Below are positions 34,406-43,328 of a stretch of 64,000 nt of DNA, in pieces (positions within the stretch are counted from its first letter, which is position 1; each line of letters starts with the position of its first letter). The stretch covers positions 372,001 to 436,000 of the forward strand of contig NZ_VNJJ01000002.1 of NCBI RefSeq assembly GCF_007786475.1, written 5' to 3'. Origin of the DNA: Cohnella terricola. GTDB taxonomy: Bacteria; Bacillota; Bacilli; Paenibacillales; Paenibacillaceae. The translations under genes and the position numbers were made by a program. The notes beneath the pieces are model-generated. The model made no database searches and was not told where the DNA came from. It worked only from the letters and a program-made list of their open reading frames with translations.

Positions 34406-35218
34406 TTAAATCCCCGGAATGCTATTCCGCTTGTGTTGGGTTCTTCTATAATGCTTCTCCAGGATTTCGGCGGCTTGCGGATCGATCACTTTGCCTTCCA
34501 AGTAGTCGCTGTTGTCCTCGTAGGAGACGCCAAGTTCCTTCTCGTCCGTCTGCCCGTCCCATAGACCGGCTGTAGGAGGCTTGTCAATGACGCTGGAAGG
34601 CACGCCTAGTCGCCGGGCCATCTCACGGATCTGACGTTTGTTCAACGTGCTGAGCGGGGTAATATCGACGGCGCCGTCGCCCCATTTGGTGAAGAAGCCC
34701 GTTAAAGCTTCCGAAGCGTGGTCGGTCCCGACGACGAGCAAATTAAGATCGAAGGCTAGAGCATATTGCACAACCATCCGCGTACGGGCTTTCACGTTCC
34801 CTTTGCCGCCCCTGCTGATATGTCGATGAATACTCAACGCCTTAAACGCATATTCGGTCTCGATCGCGATCTCGTCCACCGCTTCTTGAATGTTCGTCTC
34901 GACCTTGTGCGTCAGTTGGAAAGCTTCCGCCACTTCATAGCTATGTTGAATATCTTCCTGTTCCCCGTAAGGCTGGAAAACGCCCAAAGTTATGTATTCC
35001 TTGCCCGACTCCAGGGAGAGCTCGTCCGTCGCGCGTTTGCAGAGCCCGGCGGCTACCGCGCTGTCGATACCCCCGCTGATCGCGATCAGCAATCCGGTCG
35101 CGTTCGCTTGTTTCACGTAGTCCTTCAGAAATTGCACGCGGCGCTCGATTTCCGCATCGACGTCGATCGTCGGCTTAACTCCGAGCTTCGCGATGATCTC
35201 TTGCTGAAACGTCGTCAT
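34406..35218 (-). CDS. nadE: NH3-dependent NAD+ synthetase
   Basis: 270 residues, the ammonia-dependent length (no glutaminase domain). The pyrophosphatase P-loop is LIAISGGIDSAVAAGLCKR; further family segments are KGNVKARTRMVVQYALAF, VGTDHASEALTGFFTKWGDGAVDITPL, KRQIREMARRLGVP and LWDGQTDEKELGVSYEDND-like DNSDYLEG. It amidates nicotinic acid adenine dinucleotide to NAD+. First gene of the nadE-acpS unit; array E lies just upstream of its start. Confidence 0.95.
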   Translation of the reverse strand: MTTFQQEIIAKLGVKPTIDVDAEIERRVQFLKDYVKQANATGLLIAISGGIDSAVAAGLCKRATDELSLESGKEYITLGVFQPYGEQEDIQHSYEVAEAFQLTHKVETNIQEAVDEIAIETEYAFKALSIHRHISRGGKGNVKARTRMVVQYALAFDLNLLVVGTDHASEALTGFFTKWGDGAVDITPLSTLNKRQIREMARRLGVPSSVIDKPPTAGLWDGQTDEKELGVSYEDNSDYLEGKVIDPQAAEILEKHYRRTQHKRNSIPGI

Positions 35219-35251
35219 TCACGCATTCCTCCTAGTCGAACTAAAAAAAAT

Positions 35252-35353
35252 GGTAACTCGTCTCTCTTACGGTCTGCCAGACCATTAGAGCGTGCCAAAC
35301 CCGGTAACTCGTCTCTCCTACGGTCTGCGAGACCGTTAGAGCGTGCCAAGTAA
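35252..35353. repeat. 51-bp tandem array E (two units)
   Basis: Units start at 35252 and 35303, 51 bp apart, each opening GGTAACTCGTCTCT. The dyad CGGTCTG-c-CAGACC (CGGTCTGCGAGACCG in the second unit) is perfect in unit two. The layout CGGTCT-n3-RGACCRTTA is shared with array C. The array sits 33 bases upstream of nadE and before the terminator of the next gene, the smallest array of the set. Confidence 0.8.
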
Positions 35354-35380
35354 AACGGCTTCGCCGTCCTATAGTACAAA

Positions 35381-35424
35381 AAATATCCCGGCGACTAAGC
35401 CGCAACGGCTTATGCCTCCGGGAT
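35381..35424 (-). terminator. Terminator of the bacilliredoxin gene
   Basis: ATCCCGG / CCGGGAT outer stem with inner AGCC/GGCT pairing, followed by ATTTTTTG on the minus strand. Confidence 0.85.
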
Positions 35425-35432
35425 GTCATCGA

Positions 35433-35867
35433 TTACCGGCAATATCGGTCGAAGGCAGCCGTCAAATCCTCGGCAATCTCACCTGCGCTGCGATTTTCGA
35501 TTTGGTGCCTTTCGATAAAATGAACGAGTTCTCCATCTTTCATCAGAGCGATGGACGGAGAAGAAGGCGGGTACGGCGCGAAATATTCTCTCGCTTTCGC
35601 CGTCGCTTCCTTATCCTGTCCGGCGAATACCGTATACAAATGGTCGGGCAGCGCATCGTGCTGCAGAGCTTCGGCAACGCCAGGACGGCATTGGCCGGCT
35701 GCGCAGCCGCATACGGAGTTCACGACGACAAGCGTCGTTCCCGAAGCCGTTGGAAGCTTCTCTTCCACTTCCTCCGGCGTTCTCAATTCCTCTATTCCGA
35801 TCCGAGTCAGATCGTCTCGCATCGGTTGGATCATATCCAGCATATATCTTTCGAAAGACATCGACAT
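35433..35867 (-). CDS. BrxA/BrxB-family bacilliredoxin
   Basis: 144 residues with the family N-terminus MSFERYMLDMIQPMRDDLTRIG and the redox motif VNSVCGCAAGQCRPGV, a CGC centre followed by the conserved Cys. The later FAGQDKEATAKAREYF and PPSSPSIALMKDGELVHFIERHQIE are typical of YphP/YqiW. These proteins remove bacillithiol from oxidised protein thiols. Single gene with its own terminator. Confidence 0.93.
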   Translation of the reverse strand: MSMSFERYMLDMIQPMRDDLTRIGIEELRTPEEVEEKLPTASGTTLVVVNSVCGCAAGQCRPGVAEALQHDALPDHLYTVFAGQDKEATAKAREYFAPYPPSSPSIALMKDGELVHFIERHQIENRSAGEIAEDLTAAFDRYCR

Positions 35868-35996
35868 AGATGGCGCCTCGCTTTCCGGGTCTTGTAATGG
35901 CGGTCGGTAGTGCCGCTATTCTTCATTATAACGCGCCGCCGCAAGCTCCGTCAAAGCAAGAAGACACGAGACGCCGTCAAGCCGATCGTCCCTCGT

Positions 35997-36419
35997 TCAC
36001 GGTTCGTCCAGCACCTCTGGCACAGGATAATAGTCCTCCTCGTCCGAATCAATCGAGGCCGAGGTTGAGTGCGTCGGATGCATGAATGGGCGGGAGAAAG
36101 GGATACCCCGCTCGAACCAATCCCTGTTCTTGCTTTCCAGAAAGCCGATGTCCTTGTAAGGATGGACCCACTGTTCGCCAGCCATGGCGGCCGGATCGGT
36201 TTCATTGCTCCATTGTTCAAGAGGCGAGTTCTCGGATTCGTAATCGTGATCTCCGATCACGACTCCGTAGGCATTCACGAACGGCTCCCGCGGCCCCCGG
36301 TCGGCGCGGAGTTCCGATCGAAATTCGATTTCGAACGGATCCAGTTCCGAATCGTCATGCCCCCCACCGGGCTTTACGCCCGAATAAGGTTTATCGTTGC
36401 CCGCGCTGATGGCGGTCAG
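35997..36419 (-). CDS. DUF3905-like protein, probable CTG start
   Basis: The C-terminal part is clear: PFVNAYGVVIGDHDYESENS, PLEQWSNETDPAAMAGEQWV and HPYKDIGF resemble DUF3905 proteins of spore-forming Firmicutes (from memory, not searched). The first usual start codon, GTG 36278, would remove the segment DSELDPFEIEFRSELRADRG, which also looks conserved. Upstream the frame has no ATG, GTG or TTG back to an in-frame TAA, but it holds a CTG at 36419 that overlaps the stop of the small gene before it as CTGA, the same layout as the coupled ATGA and TTGA pairs elsewhere in the window. A CTG start giving 140 residues is therefore proposed; the GTG form has 93. Function unknown. Confidence 0.6.
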   Translation of the reverse strand: MTAISAGNDKPYSGVKPGGGHDDSELDPFEIEFRSELRADRGPREPFVNAYGVVIGDHDYESENSPLEQWSNETDPAAMAGEQWVHPYKDIGFLESKNRDWFERGIPFSRPFMHPTHSTSASIDSDEEDYYPVPEVLDEP

Positions 36420-36541
36420 GTCGACGGACGATTAGGCCCGTCTAGTTTTTTGTCGTATCCCGGGGAGAGAGGCGATTGATTTTTTCTGGCGCGATCGGCG
36501 GCTTTGCGCCCTGACTTCGATGGACCTTGCGCGTTCGGCAT
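36416..36541 (-). CDS. Small basic protein, possibly spore-associated
   Basis: 41 residues: MPNAQGPSKSGRKAADRARK followed by NQSPLSPGYDKKLDGPNRPST. AAGGAGG lies 8 bases before ATG 36541. The composition (basic, Pro/Ser/Asn-rich, no hydrophobic core) and the MPN opening recall small acid-soluble spore proteins, but no Ssp family is matched with confidence. Its stop overlaps the proposed start of the DUF3905-like gene. Too short for default ORF calling. Confidence 0.6.
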   Translation of the reverse strand: MPNAQGPSKSGRKAADRARKNQSPLSPGYDKKLDGPNRPST

Positions 36542-36597
36542 GGAAGCATCCTCCTTGGTTGGATGAGTCCCCAGTAGTGTAACCGATGTCGCTTCAC

Positions 36598-38256
36598 TTA
36601 TCCGTACATATACACCGGTTTGAAGAACGATACGATGAACGTCGTCCCTTTACCCGCTTCGGATTCCACATGGATCTTTCCGTTATGCCGCTCGACGATG
36701 CTTAAGCATAGGGCAAGGCCCAGACCGGTCCCGTTTGCCTTGGTCGTGTAGAATGGCTCGAACAGCCTTTCCAGCTTCTCCGACGGGATACCCGTTCCGC
36801 TATCGATGACGCGCAGTTGGACCGAGTCCGGAAGATTTAACGTTTCGATGCGCAGAACGCCCTTGTCGTTCATCGCCTCCATGCCGTTACGCGATAGATT
36901 GAGAATAAGCTGCTTCATTTCTTTCGAATTCATCGGGAACAGGTCGATGTTCTCGTCCAGCCTGATGTCGACCATCTGCCCCCTCATATTAGCATCCGCC
37001 CAGATGAGCGGGAGCAAGTCGCTCAGCAGTTCGTTCAGGCTCGAAGGCTGCTTCTCTACAATCCGGTTCTGCGCAAGGGACAAAAAGTCGTTGATGATAG
37101 CATTGGCGCGATCAAGCTCATCCAGCACGATGCGGAAATAAGATTTCTGATCACTCGGGCTCCGCTCGTTGAGCAACTGGATAAATCCCCGAATGACGGC
37201 CATCGGATTACGGATCTCATGCGTGATGCTGGCAGCCATCTGGCCGACTAGACTCAGCCGTTCCATCCGATCCACCTCGTCCTTCAGCCGCTGCAATTCG
37301 GTCACGTCGTGTCCGATGAACAGTACACCTTCGTTCTCTTCCGGCAACGTCTCTTTGATCGGAAAATAAACCGTATACAGCATCCTGCCATTCCACTTCA
37401 AAATTTCCGTCAGCTTCTCCTCGCCCTTCAGAATACGCGCGACGGGGTCCGATTCGGCCTGAACGTCCATTTGTTCCAGAAGCACGGAAAACTTCTTCTT
37501 AAGAACGTCATTGCGACCCAAGGGAGCGACGAATGTCAGCATCAGATCGTTCACATGGGTAATTCTCCCTTTGCTATCGCAGAAGACGACCATTAACGGA
37601 GAATTATCGATAAAATGCTGAAGCTTCCGCACTTCGTTGCGATATTTCATCGATACGTCGTGAAGCTGCAATTGCAACTGTATACGCTCGAAACTCAGCT
37701 CCGTAAAATGGACGCAAACAAACGTAACGGCAACGAGAAGAACGGCGAAAATAAGCGCGATGTAACCAATCTCCCACTTATCCGTCGTCGTTAAACCGGA
37801 TAGGCCAATGGCGTTCTCGGTGCTTTGCATGATGACGAGAATCAGGCACAAAATCGCGGCGATCTTGAGTTTACCCTTACGATTACTGGAATGAAACTTG
37901 GATATCCGGGAAAATAAAATAGGCGCGTAGACGCTTATACCGACGAATAATAGCAAATACTCCCAGTGATTTGCGATCTCGAATGTCCATGTTGCAGCTA
38001 AGACGGTCGACAAAACAACGGCAATGGGGATGCCGCCATACAGTGAACCGATTAAATACGGGACTAAGCGAAGATCAAAATTACTGCCATGATCATTTAT
38101 GGTCGAAAAAAACATATTGAGCAGCATGGCTATTCCGCAGCCGATTCCGACAAAGATGTGCGTATAATAGGTTCGTTCCGGCTTGGAGTACCATACCATG
38201 AACATAAAAACCGGGAGACATGCTATCAGAACCTGTAGCAGAGCCTCTTTCCACAT
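36598..38256 (-). CDS. Membrane sensor histidine kinase (sporulation-kinase-like)
   Basis: 552 residues from ATG 38256, with a G-rich site 8 bases upstream; the frame opens at 38298 without a site. About six membrane segments occupy residues 1-195 (5TM-5TMR-like), followed by a PAS domain (HFIDNSPLMVVFCDSKGRITHVND, VLFIGHDVTELQRLKDE). HisKA has the phosphorylated His in ASITHEIRNPMAVIRGFIQLL, and the ATPase has LILNLSRNGMEAM (N-box, Ser replacing the usual Asn in position two), VIDSGTGIP and GTGLGLALCLSIV. The combination is that of KinB-like sporulation kinases. No response regulator is adjacent, which fits an orphan phosphorelay kinase. Confidence 0.9.
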   Translation of the reverse strand: MWKEALLQVLIACLPVFMFMVWYSKPERTYYTHIFVGIGCGIAMLLNMFFSTINDHGSNFDLRLVPYLIGSLYGGIPIAVVLSTVLAATWTFEIANHWEYLLLFVGISVYAPILFSRISKFHSSNRKGKLKIAAILCLILVIMQSTENAIGLSGLTTTDKWEIGYIALIFAVLLVAVTFVCVHFTELSFERIQLQLQLHDVSMKYRNEVRKLQHFIDNSPLMVVFCDSKGRITHVNDLMLTFVAPLGRNDVLKKKFSVLLEQMDVQAESDPVARILKGEEKLTEILKWNGRMLYTVYFPIKETLPEENEGVLFIGHDVTELQRLKDEVDRMERLSLVGQMAASITHEIRNPMAVIRGFIQLLNERSPSDQKSYFRIVLDELDRANAIINDFLSLAQNRIVEKQPSSLNELLSDLLPLIWADANMRGQMVDIRLDENIDLFPMNSKEMKQLILNLSRNGMEAMNDKGVLRIETLNLPDSVQLRVIDSGTGIPSEKLERLFEPFYTTKANGTGLGLALCLSIVERHNGKIHVESEAGKGTTFIVSFFKPVYMYG

Positions 38257-38435
38257 CCTGCGAACCCCCCGCATGAACGGATCCGTGCGAACAATCAATT
38301 CGGACTTGTTAATGAATCACTTAGATTAAAGCACATCTCACCATAGGTTACAATATTAGGAATTTAATTCGTTTTACGATTCGAGGCGCCGATGTTACAC
38401 TCGAATAAAACACATATACGTTCAGGAGATCTCGC

Positions 38436-39692
38436 ATGAAATACGACGTTATCATTATCGGCGGAGGCTCGGCCGGCCTCATGGCCGGCATCTCGGCCAG
38501 CAAACAAGGAGCAGCCGTCCTGCTCCTCGACAAAGGAGAGAAGCTGGGAAGGAAGCTCGGCATCTCCGGAGGCGGCAGGTGCAACGTGACGAATAACAAG
38601 AATATCGACGAATTGATTCAACATATTCCCGGCAACGGGCGCTTTTTGCATAGTTCCTTCTCTAACTTCGACAACCGCGATATAATCGCTTTTTTCGAGA
38701 AGCTCGGAATTCGGCTTAAAGAGGAAGACAACGGACGCATGTTTCCTGTGACGGACAAAGCGAAGACCGTCGTGGACACGCTTATCGGACAAGTCCGTAA
38801 ACAAGGCGTCGACATACGTCTCAATTCCCCCGTCGACACCGTACTTTACAACGACGGCCGTGTTGCCGGCGTGCGCCTGCGTTCGGGAGAGAAGCTCGAT
38901 AGCCGTGCCGTAATCGTCGCCTCCGGCGGCAAGTCCGTGCCCCATACCGGGTCCACGGGAGACGGATACGCTTGGGCCGAGGCAGCGGGCCATACGATCA
39001 CGGAGCTATTCCCGACCGAAGTACCTCTCACGTCCAATGAGCCGTTCATTACTAGCAAGGAGCTACAGGGGCTATCTCTGCGCGACGTATCGCTGTCCGT
39101 CTGGAATGCGAAAGGAAAGCGAGTCGTCGAACACCGCGGCGACATGATCTTCACCCATTTCGGCCTGTCCGGACCGATCGCCCTTCGCTGCAGCCAGTTC
39201 GTCGTCAAGGCGCTGAAGCAATCGGACGCGAAGAACGTCGAAGTTTCCGTCGATTTGATGCCGGGCAAAAGCGCTGACGAAGTATACTCTGAGACGCTCG
39301 GGCTGGCGGAGTCCGACCCGAAGAAAACGATCAAGAACGTTCTGAAGGCCTGTCTGCCCGAGAAAATGATCCCGCTGCTGCTGCGCGGAGCGGAGCTTGC
39401 GGAGACGGTCACATACGACAATCTCCCGCGCCAGGGGTGGATGAAGCTGGCCGGGTTGATCAAGCGCTTCCCGATCCGCGTATACGGGACGCTGTCGATC
39501 GAGGACGCCTTCGTAACCGGCGGCGGCGTAAACCTGAAGGAGATCGATCCGAAGACGATGGAATCGAAGCGAATGAGCGGCCTGTACTTCTGCGGGGAAA
39601 TTCTTGATATTCACGGGTATACGGGCGGCTACAATATTACCGCCGCTTTCTCGACTGGATATACGGCGGGCTTGAACGCCGCCATGAAATAA
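38436..39692 (+). CDS. BaiN/HI0933-family FAD-dependent oxidoreductase
   Basis: 418 residues. FAD-binding [20 protein letters not shown] at the N-terminus, then the family [15 protein letters not shown] motif. Later segments include [39 protein letters not shown], and the C-terminal [29 protein letters not shown]0933-like flavoproteins are widespread and of uncertain function; the BaiN name comes from a bile-acid report. GGAG precedes ATG 38436. Single plus-strand gene ending at array F. Confidence 0.9.
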   Translation: MKYDVIIIGGGSAGLMAGISASKQGAAVLLLDKGEKLGRKLGISGGGRCNVTNNKNIDELIQHIPGNGRFLHSSFSNFDNRDIIAFFEKLGIRLKEEDNGRMFPVTDKAKTVVDTLIGQVRKQGVDIRLNSPVDTVLYNDGRVAGVRLRSGEKLDSRAVIVASGGKSVPHTGSTGDGYAWAEAAGHTITELFPTEVPLTSNEPFITSKELQGLSLRDVSLSVWNAKGKRVVEHRGDMIFTHFGLSGPIALRCSQFVVKALKQSDAKNVEVSVDLMPGKSADEVYSETLGLAESDPKKTIKNVLKACLPEKMIPLLLRGAELAETVTYDNLPRQGWMKLAGLIKRFPIRVYGTLSIEDAFVTGGGVNLKEIDPKTMESKRMSGLYFCGEILDIHGYTGGYNITAAFSTGYTAGLNAAMK

Positions 39693-39725
39693 CTAACAGT
39701 TCCTTCACCGGACGGATTCAAAAAT

Positions 39726-39915
39726 AACGATGTTTAACATCGCCATTTTTATTGTTTGCCCGTAGTGATTCCGCAATAGCGATGTTAAACATCGTTACAC
39801 GATTGATATTTGTTTCTTTGGCCACGATTGTCCCTCAATTACGATGTTTTGTATCGTTATTGGCTTGAACGTCTGACCGATTTCGATCAAAAACGATGTT
39901 TTATATCGTTATCGG
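39726..39915. repeat. Loose tandem array F (four units with a palindromic core)
   Basis: Four copies of ACGATGTTTNNNATCGTTA-like dyads (for example CGATGTTAAACATCG) start at 39728, 39780, 39842 and 39894, giving periods of 52, 62 and 52 bp. Sequence between the dyads has diverged. It lies between convergent genes, immediately before the permease terminator. The near-51 period and central dyad link it to the other arrays. Confidence 0.75.
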
Positions 39916-39919
39916 CCAT

Positions 39920-39959
39920 ATAAAAAACGCGCCGGCTGGATTTCGCAGCTTGGCGCGTT
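39920..39959 (-). terminator. Terminator of the sugar uptake operon
   Basis: AACGCGCC / GGCGCGTT stem at 39926-39959 with inner GCTG/CAGC pairing, then TTTTTTATA on the minus strand. Confidence 0.85.
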
Positions 39960-39966
39960 CTTTGCG

Positions 39967-40791
39967 TTATTTCGTGCCGGTGAACGTAATCCCTTGCACG
40001 AAGAAGCGGTTGAAGAAAATGTAGATCAGCAAGGCCGGAATCGTCATGATGATCGAAGCGGCCATAATGTAGTTCCAGAAGCTGATGTACTGGCCCTTGA
40101 ACGTATTCAGACCGACAGACAGGGTGAACATCGTCTTTTCGGACATGAGCATGAGCGGCTTCAGGAACTCGTTCCATGCACCCATGAAGATAAAGATCGT
40201 CTGCGCGGCGAGAGCCGGTTTGGCCAGCGGCAGGACAACCTTGAAGAACAAGCCGAACTTGCCGAGCCCGTCGAGCTCCGAAGCTTCCTCGAGCTCTTTC
40301 GGGAAATTGATGAAGAACTGGCGCATCATGAAGATGTAAGTCGCTTGCGCGGCCATCGGCACGATGATCGCCTGGTAGCTGTTTAACCAGCCCAACTCTT
40401 TAATAATCAGATAGCTCGGGATGATGGTCAGTTGTCCCGGAATCATGATCATCGCCAGAATGCTGTAGAACATGAGCGAACTGCCCGGGAATTTGATTCT
40501 CGCGAGCGCGTATCCGGCCATGGAGTTGAAGATCAAGTTAAAGCCAGTAACCGAAAGCGCAATAATCGCGCTGTTCAGAAACCATCTGCCGAACAGAGGT
40601 TCCTGCCTGAAGATCGTGCGGTAGTTGTCCAGTGTAAAATGCTTCGGAATCAGATGAATGCCGCCGGATACGATCTCCGGCAGCGACTTGAACGAAGCGG
40701 ACAGCGCCCACAGAAACGGAACGAACGTGATGAGCGCGTACACGCTAAGCAGCACGTAAAACAACGGCTTGAAACGATCGATCGCACGCAT
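39967..40791 (-). CDS. Carbohydrate ABC transporter permease (MalG-like)
   Basis: 274 residues, six membrane segments. The MalG/AraQ-type EAA loop is EEASELDGLGKFGLFFKVVLPLAKPALAA, which contacts the ATPase. The N-terminus MRAIDRFKPLFYVLLSVYAL and large early loop (IFRQEPLFGRWFLNSAI) fit CUT1-family inner-membrane proteins. With the neighbouring permease and binding protein it forms a sugar importer; no ATPase is encoded here, as is usual in Firmicutes where a shared MsmX-type ATPase serves several systems. Gap to the upstream permease is 13 bases. Confidence 0.93.
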   Translation of the reverse strand: MRAIDRFKPLFYVLLSVYALITFVPFLWALSASFKSLPEIVSGGIHLIPKHFTLDNYRTIFRQEPLFGRWFLNSAIIALSVTGFNLIFNSMAGYALARIKFPGSSLMFYSILAMIMIPGQLTIIPSYLIIKELGWLNSYQAIIVPMAAQATYIFMMRQFFINFPKELEEASELDGLGKFGLFFKVVLPLAKPALAAQTIFIFMGAWNEFLKPLMLMSEKTMFTLSVGLNTFKGQYISFWNYIMAASIIMTIPALLIYIFFNRFFVQGITFTGTK

Positions 40792-40804
40792 GGTTTTTCC
40801 CCTC

Positions 40805-41701
40805 CTAATTCAGCCGTTCTTCCCTGAAGATCAATCGCTGCACAACCGTAATGAGCATGATGACGACCGCGAGCAGGAACGCGAGCGCGGATGCGTATCC
40901 CATGTCCAGGTTTTTGAACGCGTATTGGTAGATCAGCAGCACCATCGTCAGCGTCGCGTTGTTCGGGCCCCCGGAACCAGCCGAGAAAATGTACGATTGG
41001 TCGAACAACTGGAACGTGCCGATAATGCCCATGACAATGACGTAGAACGTGACCGGCTTCAACTGAGGAACCGTAATGCGCCAAAATTTGTGCCAAGCGT
41101 TCGCGCCGTCGATATCCGCAGCCTCGTACAGATTTTCGGGAATATCCTGCAAGGCGGCCAGATAGATGACCATGAAGAGCGGCGCGGTTGACCAAACGTT
41201 CATAATCATAATGCCAAGCAGCGCAACGGACGGATCGCCGAGCCAGTTATAAGTCGGTAAACCGACCAGTTCAAGTAAGTAGTTGAGCAAGCCGTTGCTG
41301 TTGTAGATCCACATGAAGATCAGCACGAGCACGGCCGAAGAAGTGACCGTCGGCAAATAAAAAGCAATCCTGAAAAAGTTGCGGTAACGCAGCTTCATAT
41401 TCAGAATCGAAGCCAGCAGCAGCGCCAGGATCGTCTGCGACGGAACGACGATCAGCGCGTATTTGGCCGTATTCCTTAGCGCGATCCACAAGCGCGGATC
41501 ATCGAGCATTCTCTCAAAGTTGGCCGTGCCGGTAAATTTATAGCTGACCGTCCCGAGCAGATTCACTTTGTGAAATGACAAAAAGATGGCGTAGGCGATC
41601 GGCAGCAGCAAGAAGCAACCGAGAATGATAATGACCGGCGACATGAAGGTATACCCCGACGCCATATCCCTTAGTTTCGATTTCGTAAATGTTTTGGCCA
41701 T
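40805..41701 (-). CDS. Carbohydrate ABC transporter permease (MalF-like)
   Basis: 298 residues with six predicted membrane segments. CUT1 features: SPVIIILGCFLLLPIAYAIFLSF, the loop LFMVIYLAALQDIPENLYEAADIDGANAWHKFWRITVP (EAA motif). It pairs with the MalG-like protein downstream. A strong stem-loop lies between it and the binding-protein gene (41812-41848) and may set the ratio of binding protein to permease. Confidence 0.93.
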   Translation of the reverse strand: MAKTFTKSKLRDMASGYTFMSPVIIILGCFLLLPIAYAIFLSFHKVNLLGTVSYKFTGTANFERMLDDPRLWIALRNTAKYALIVVPSQTILALLLASILNMKLRYRNFFRIAFYLPTVTSSAVLVLIFMWIYNSNGLLNYLLELVGLPTYNWLGDPSVALLGIMIMNVWSTAPLFMVIYLAALQDIPENLYEAADIDGANAWHKFWRITVPQLKPVTFYVIVMGIIGTFQLFDQSYIFSAGSGGPNNATLTMVLLIYQYAFKNLDMGYASALAFLLAVVIMLITVVQRLIFREERLN

Positions 41702-41811
41702 TTTGAGGCACTCCTTTCGGCCTTCCCCGTGTTGGGGCGTGAAATGACTAAAGCCGGTTGTACACGCGCGGCTTCACTCGTTTCACGCCAACGCGCGCGC
41801 GGCAAGCGGGA

Positions 41812-41848
41812 GAACGAGACGCCTGCTCGTGGAACAGGCGTCTCGTTC
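41812..41848 (-). promoter_or_regulatory. Strong intercistronic stem-loop between binding protein and permease genes
   Basis: GAACGAGACGCCTG and its exact complement form a 14-bp stem with a 9-nt loop. No T-run follows, so it is more likely a 3'-end stabiliser or processing barrier than a terminator. It lies 23 bases after the binding-protein stop. Confidence 0.7.
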
Positions 41849-41870
41849 CTTGCATTGCGGTCGGGATTGC

Positions 41871-43175
41871 TTATTGGCCCGCTTTGATTTCTTTATTCGC
41901 CGTCTCTTGCGCTTTCTTCATCGCATCGGTCAGCGAGGATCCGCCTGTGTAAGCCGCTACGAATTGGTTGTTGAAGTTGTTCATGATCGTAGGCAGAGCG
42001 GCTCCTGCTTGCCAGGAAGTCGCGTAAGAAGAACCTGCGACCAGCGCGCCGCGGAGAGGATCCTTGTCAAAGCCGAGCTCAGCCGCTACGGATTTACGCG
42101 TAGGCAGAGCGAAGCCTTTGCTCGTCCAAGTTTTCATGCCTTCTTTGCCCGTCAAGTAGGAGAGCAGCTTCCAAGCGGCTTCTTTTTGCTTGGAATTTTT
42201 GTTCATGACGTAAGCGACAGTAAAGGCCATCGTGCCTTTTTTGTCGTTAACCGTCGGAACTTCTACCGTTCCGAAGTCTACGTCAGGGAAGTTGCTTTGA
42301 ATATATGGGATCGCCCAGTTGCCTTCGATAACCATTGCCGCTTTTTGCTGGCCGAACATTTCGCCGCCCCAGCCTGCGCCGACGTCAGACGGTTGACCCG
42401 CCGTTTTGGCTTTCGTGTGTTGGTCGATAACGAGGGACAAGCCTTTCTCCGCTTCCGGAGTAGCGAACGCCGCCATGCCTTGATCGTCGGTCAGTTGGCC
42501 GCCGAACGCTTGGATCATGAACATTTGGCGAGCCAATTCAGGCGCTTGGCCCAGGCCGTATACTTCGACTTTGTTGCCGTTCTTTTTCGTCAGCTTCTCG
42601 GAAGCGGTCAGCAGCTCGTCCCAAGTTGTTGGAGGCTCGATACCTGCGTCGGCAAACATTTTTTTGTTATAGAACAGTGCAAGCGTGGACGTATCTTTCG
42701 GGAAACCGTAGATTTTGCCGTCCGCGGATTTGAACGCGTTTACGGTCGGAGCTTCGAAATCGCCAAGGTCGAACTCAGGCGTTACGTAACCGTCAAGCGG
42801 CTCCAATACGTCTTTCTCGATCAGTGCCGGAGCTTCGAACGCGTCCAGATAGAATAAGTCAGGAGCTTCATTGCCGATCAACCGGGTTTTGATAACATCC
42901 ATGTATTGGTCCGCGATAACTTCGTATTTAACTTTAACGTCAGGGTTCTTGGTTTGGAATTCGTCGAGTACTTGTTGCAGCAATTGCTGTTCATCCGGAG
43001 AAGAGCCCCAACCAGCAAGCGTAACTTCAACCTGCCCTTTCGCCGGGGATGCGGATTCGGAAGCGCCTGCGGATGGAGATGCGCTTTCGCCGTTCTTGGA
43101 GCCGTTACCGCAGCCGGAAACGACCAGGGAAAGAGCCAACATCGATCCGAGTGTTACAGATGCACTTTTTTTCAT
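41871..43175 (-). CDS. Sugar ABC transporter substrate-binding lipoprotein
   Basis: 434 residues with a lipoprotein signal (LVVSGC, lipidated Cys near 22) and a Ser/Ala/Gly-rich linker. CUT1 solute-binding fold: VTLAGWGSSPDEQQLLQQVLDEF, DLFYLDAFEAPALIEK, YNKKMFADAGIEPPTTWDELL and FTVAYVMNKNSKQKEAAWKLLSYL. It should bind an oligosaccharide for the two permeases. The downstream debranching-type hydrolase hints at an alpha-glucoside, but the ligand cannot be read from sequence. Confidence 0.93.
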   Translation of the reverse strand: MKKSASVTLGSMLALSLVVSGCGNGSKNGESASPSAGASESASPAKGQVEVTLAGWGSSPDEQQLLQQVLDEFQTKNPDVKVKYEVIADQYMDVIKTRLIGNEAPDLFYLDAFEAPALIEKDVLEPLDGYVTPEFDLGDFEAPTVNAFKSADGKIYGFPKDTSTLALFYNKKMFADAGIEPPTTWDELLTASEKLTKKNGNKVEVYGLGQAPELARQMFMIQAFGGQLTDDQGMAAFATPEAEKGLSLVIDQHTKAKTAGQPSDVGAGWGGEMFGQQKAAMVIEGNWAIPYIQSNFPDVDFGTVEVPTVNDKKGTMAFTVAYVMNKNSKQKEAAWKLLSYLTGKEGMKTWTSKGFALPTRKSVAAELGFDKDPLRGALVAGSSYATSWQAGAALPTIMNNFNNQFVAAYTGGSSLTDAMKKAQETANKEIKAGQ

Positions 43176-43328
43176 AGTAAAAACTTCCTCCCTTTTTTTG
43201 TTTCTATATAATCAAACGGGCATTGAGACCTCGCAGCGGATGAAAATGCGTAGCCGGCGGTACCTTCCGGCCGGTATCAAAGGTGCGTTTCTCGCAGCCC
43301 GTTCAATTCCTAGTCAGCACGGCTTTTA

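Noticed and set aside
36069-36479. 136-codon plus-strand frame over the DUF3905-like region
   Set aside because: No ribosome site or recognisable segment; the minus-strand frame carries conserved-looking motifs.
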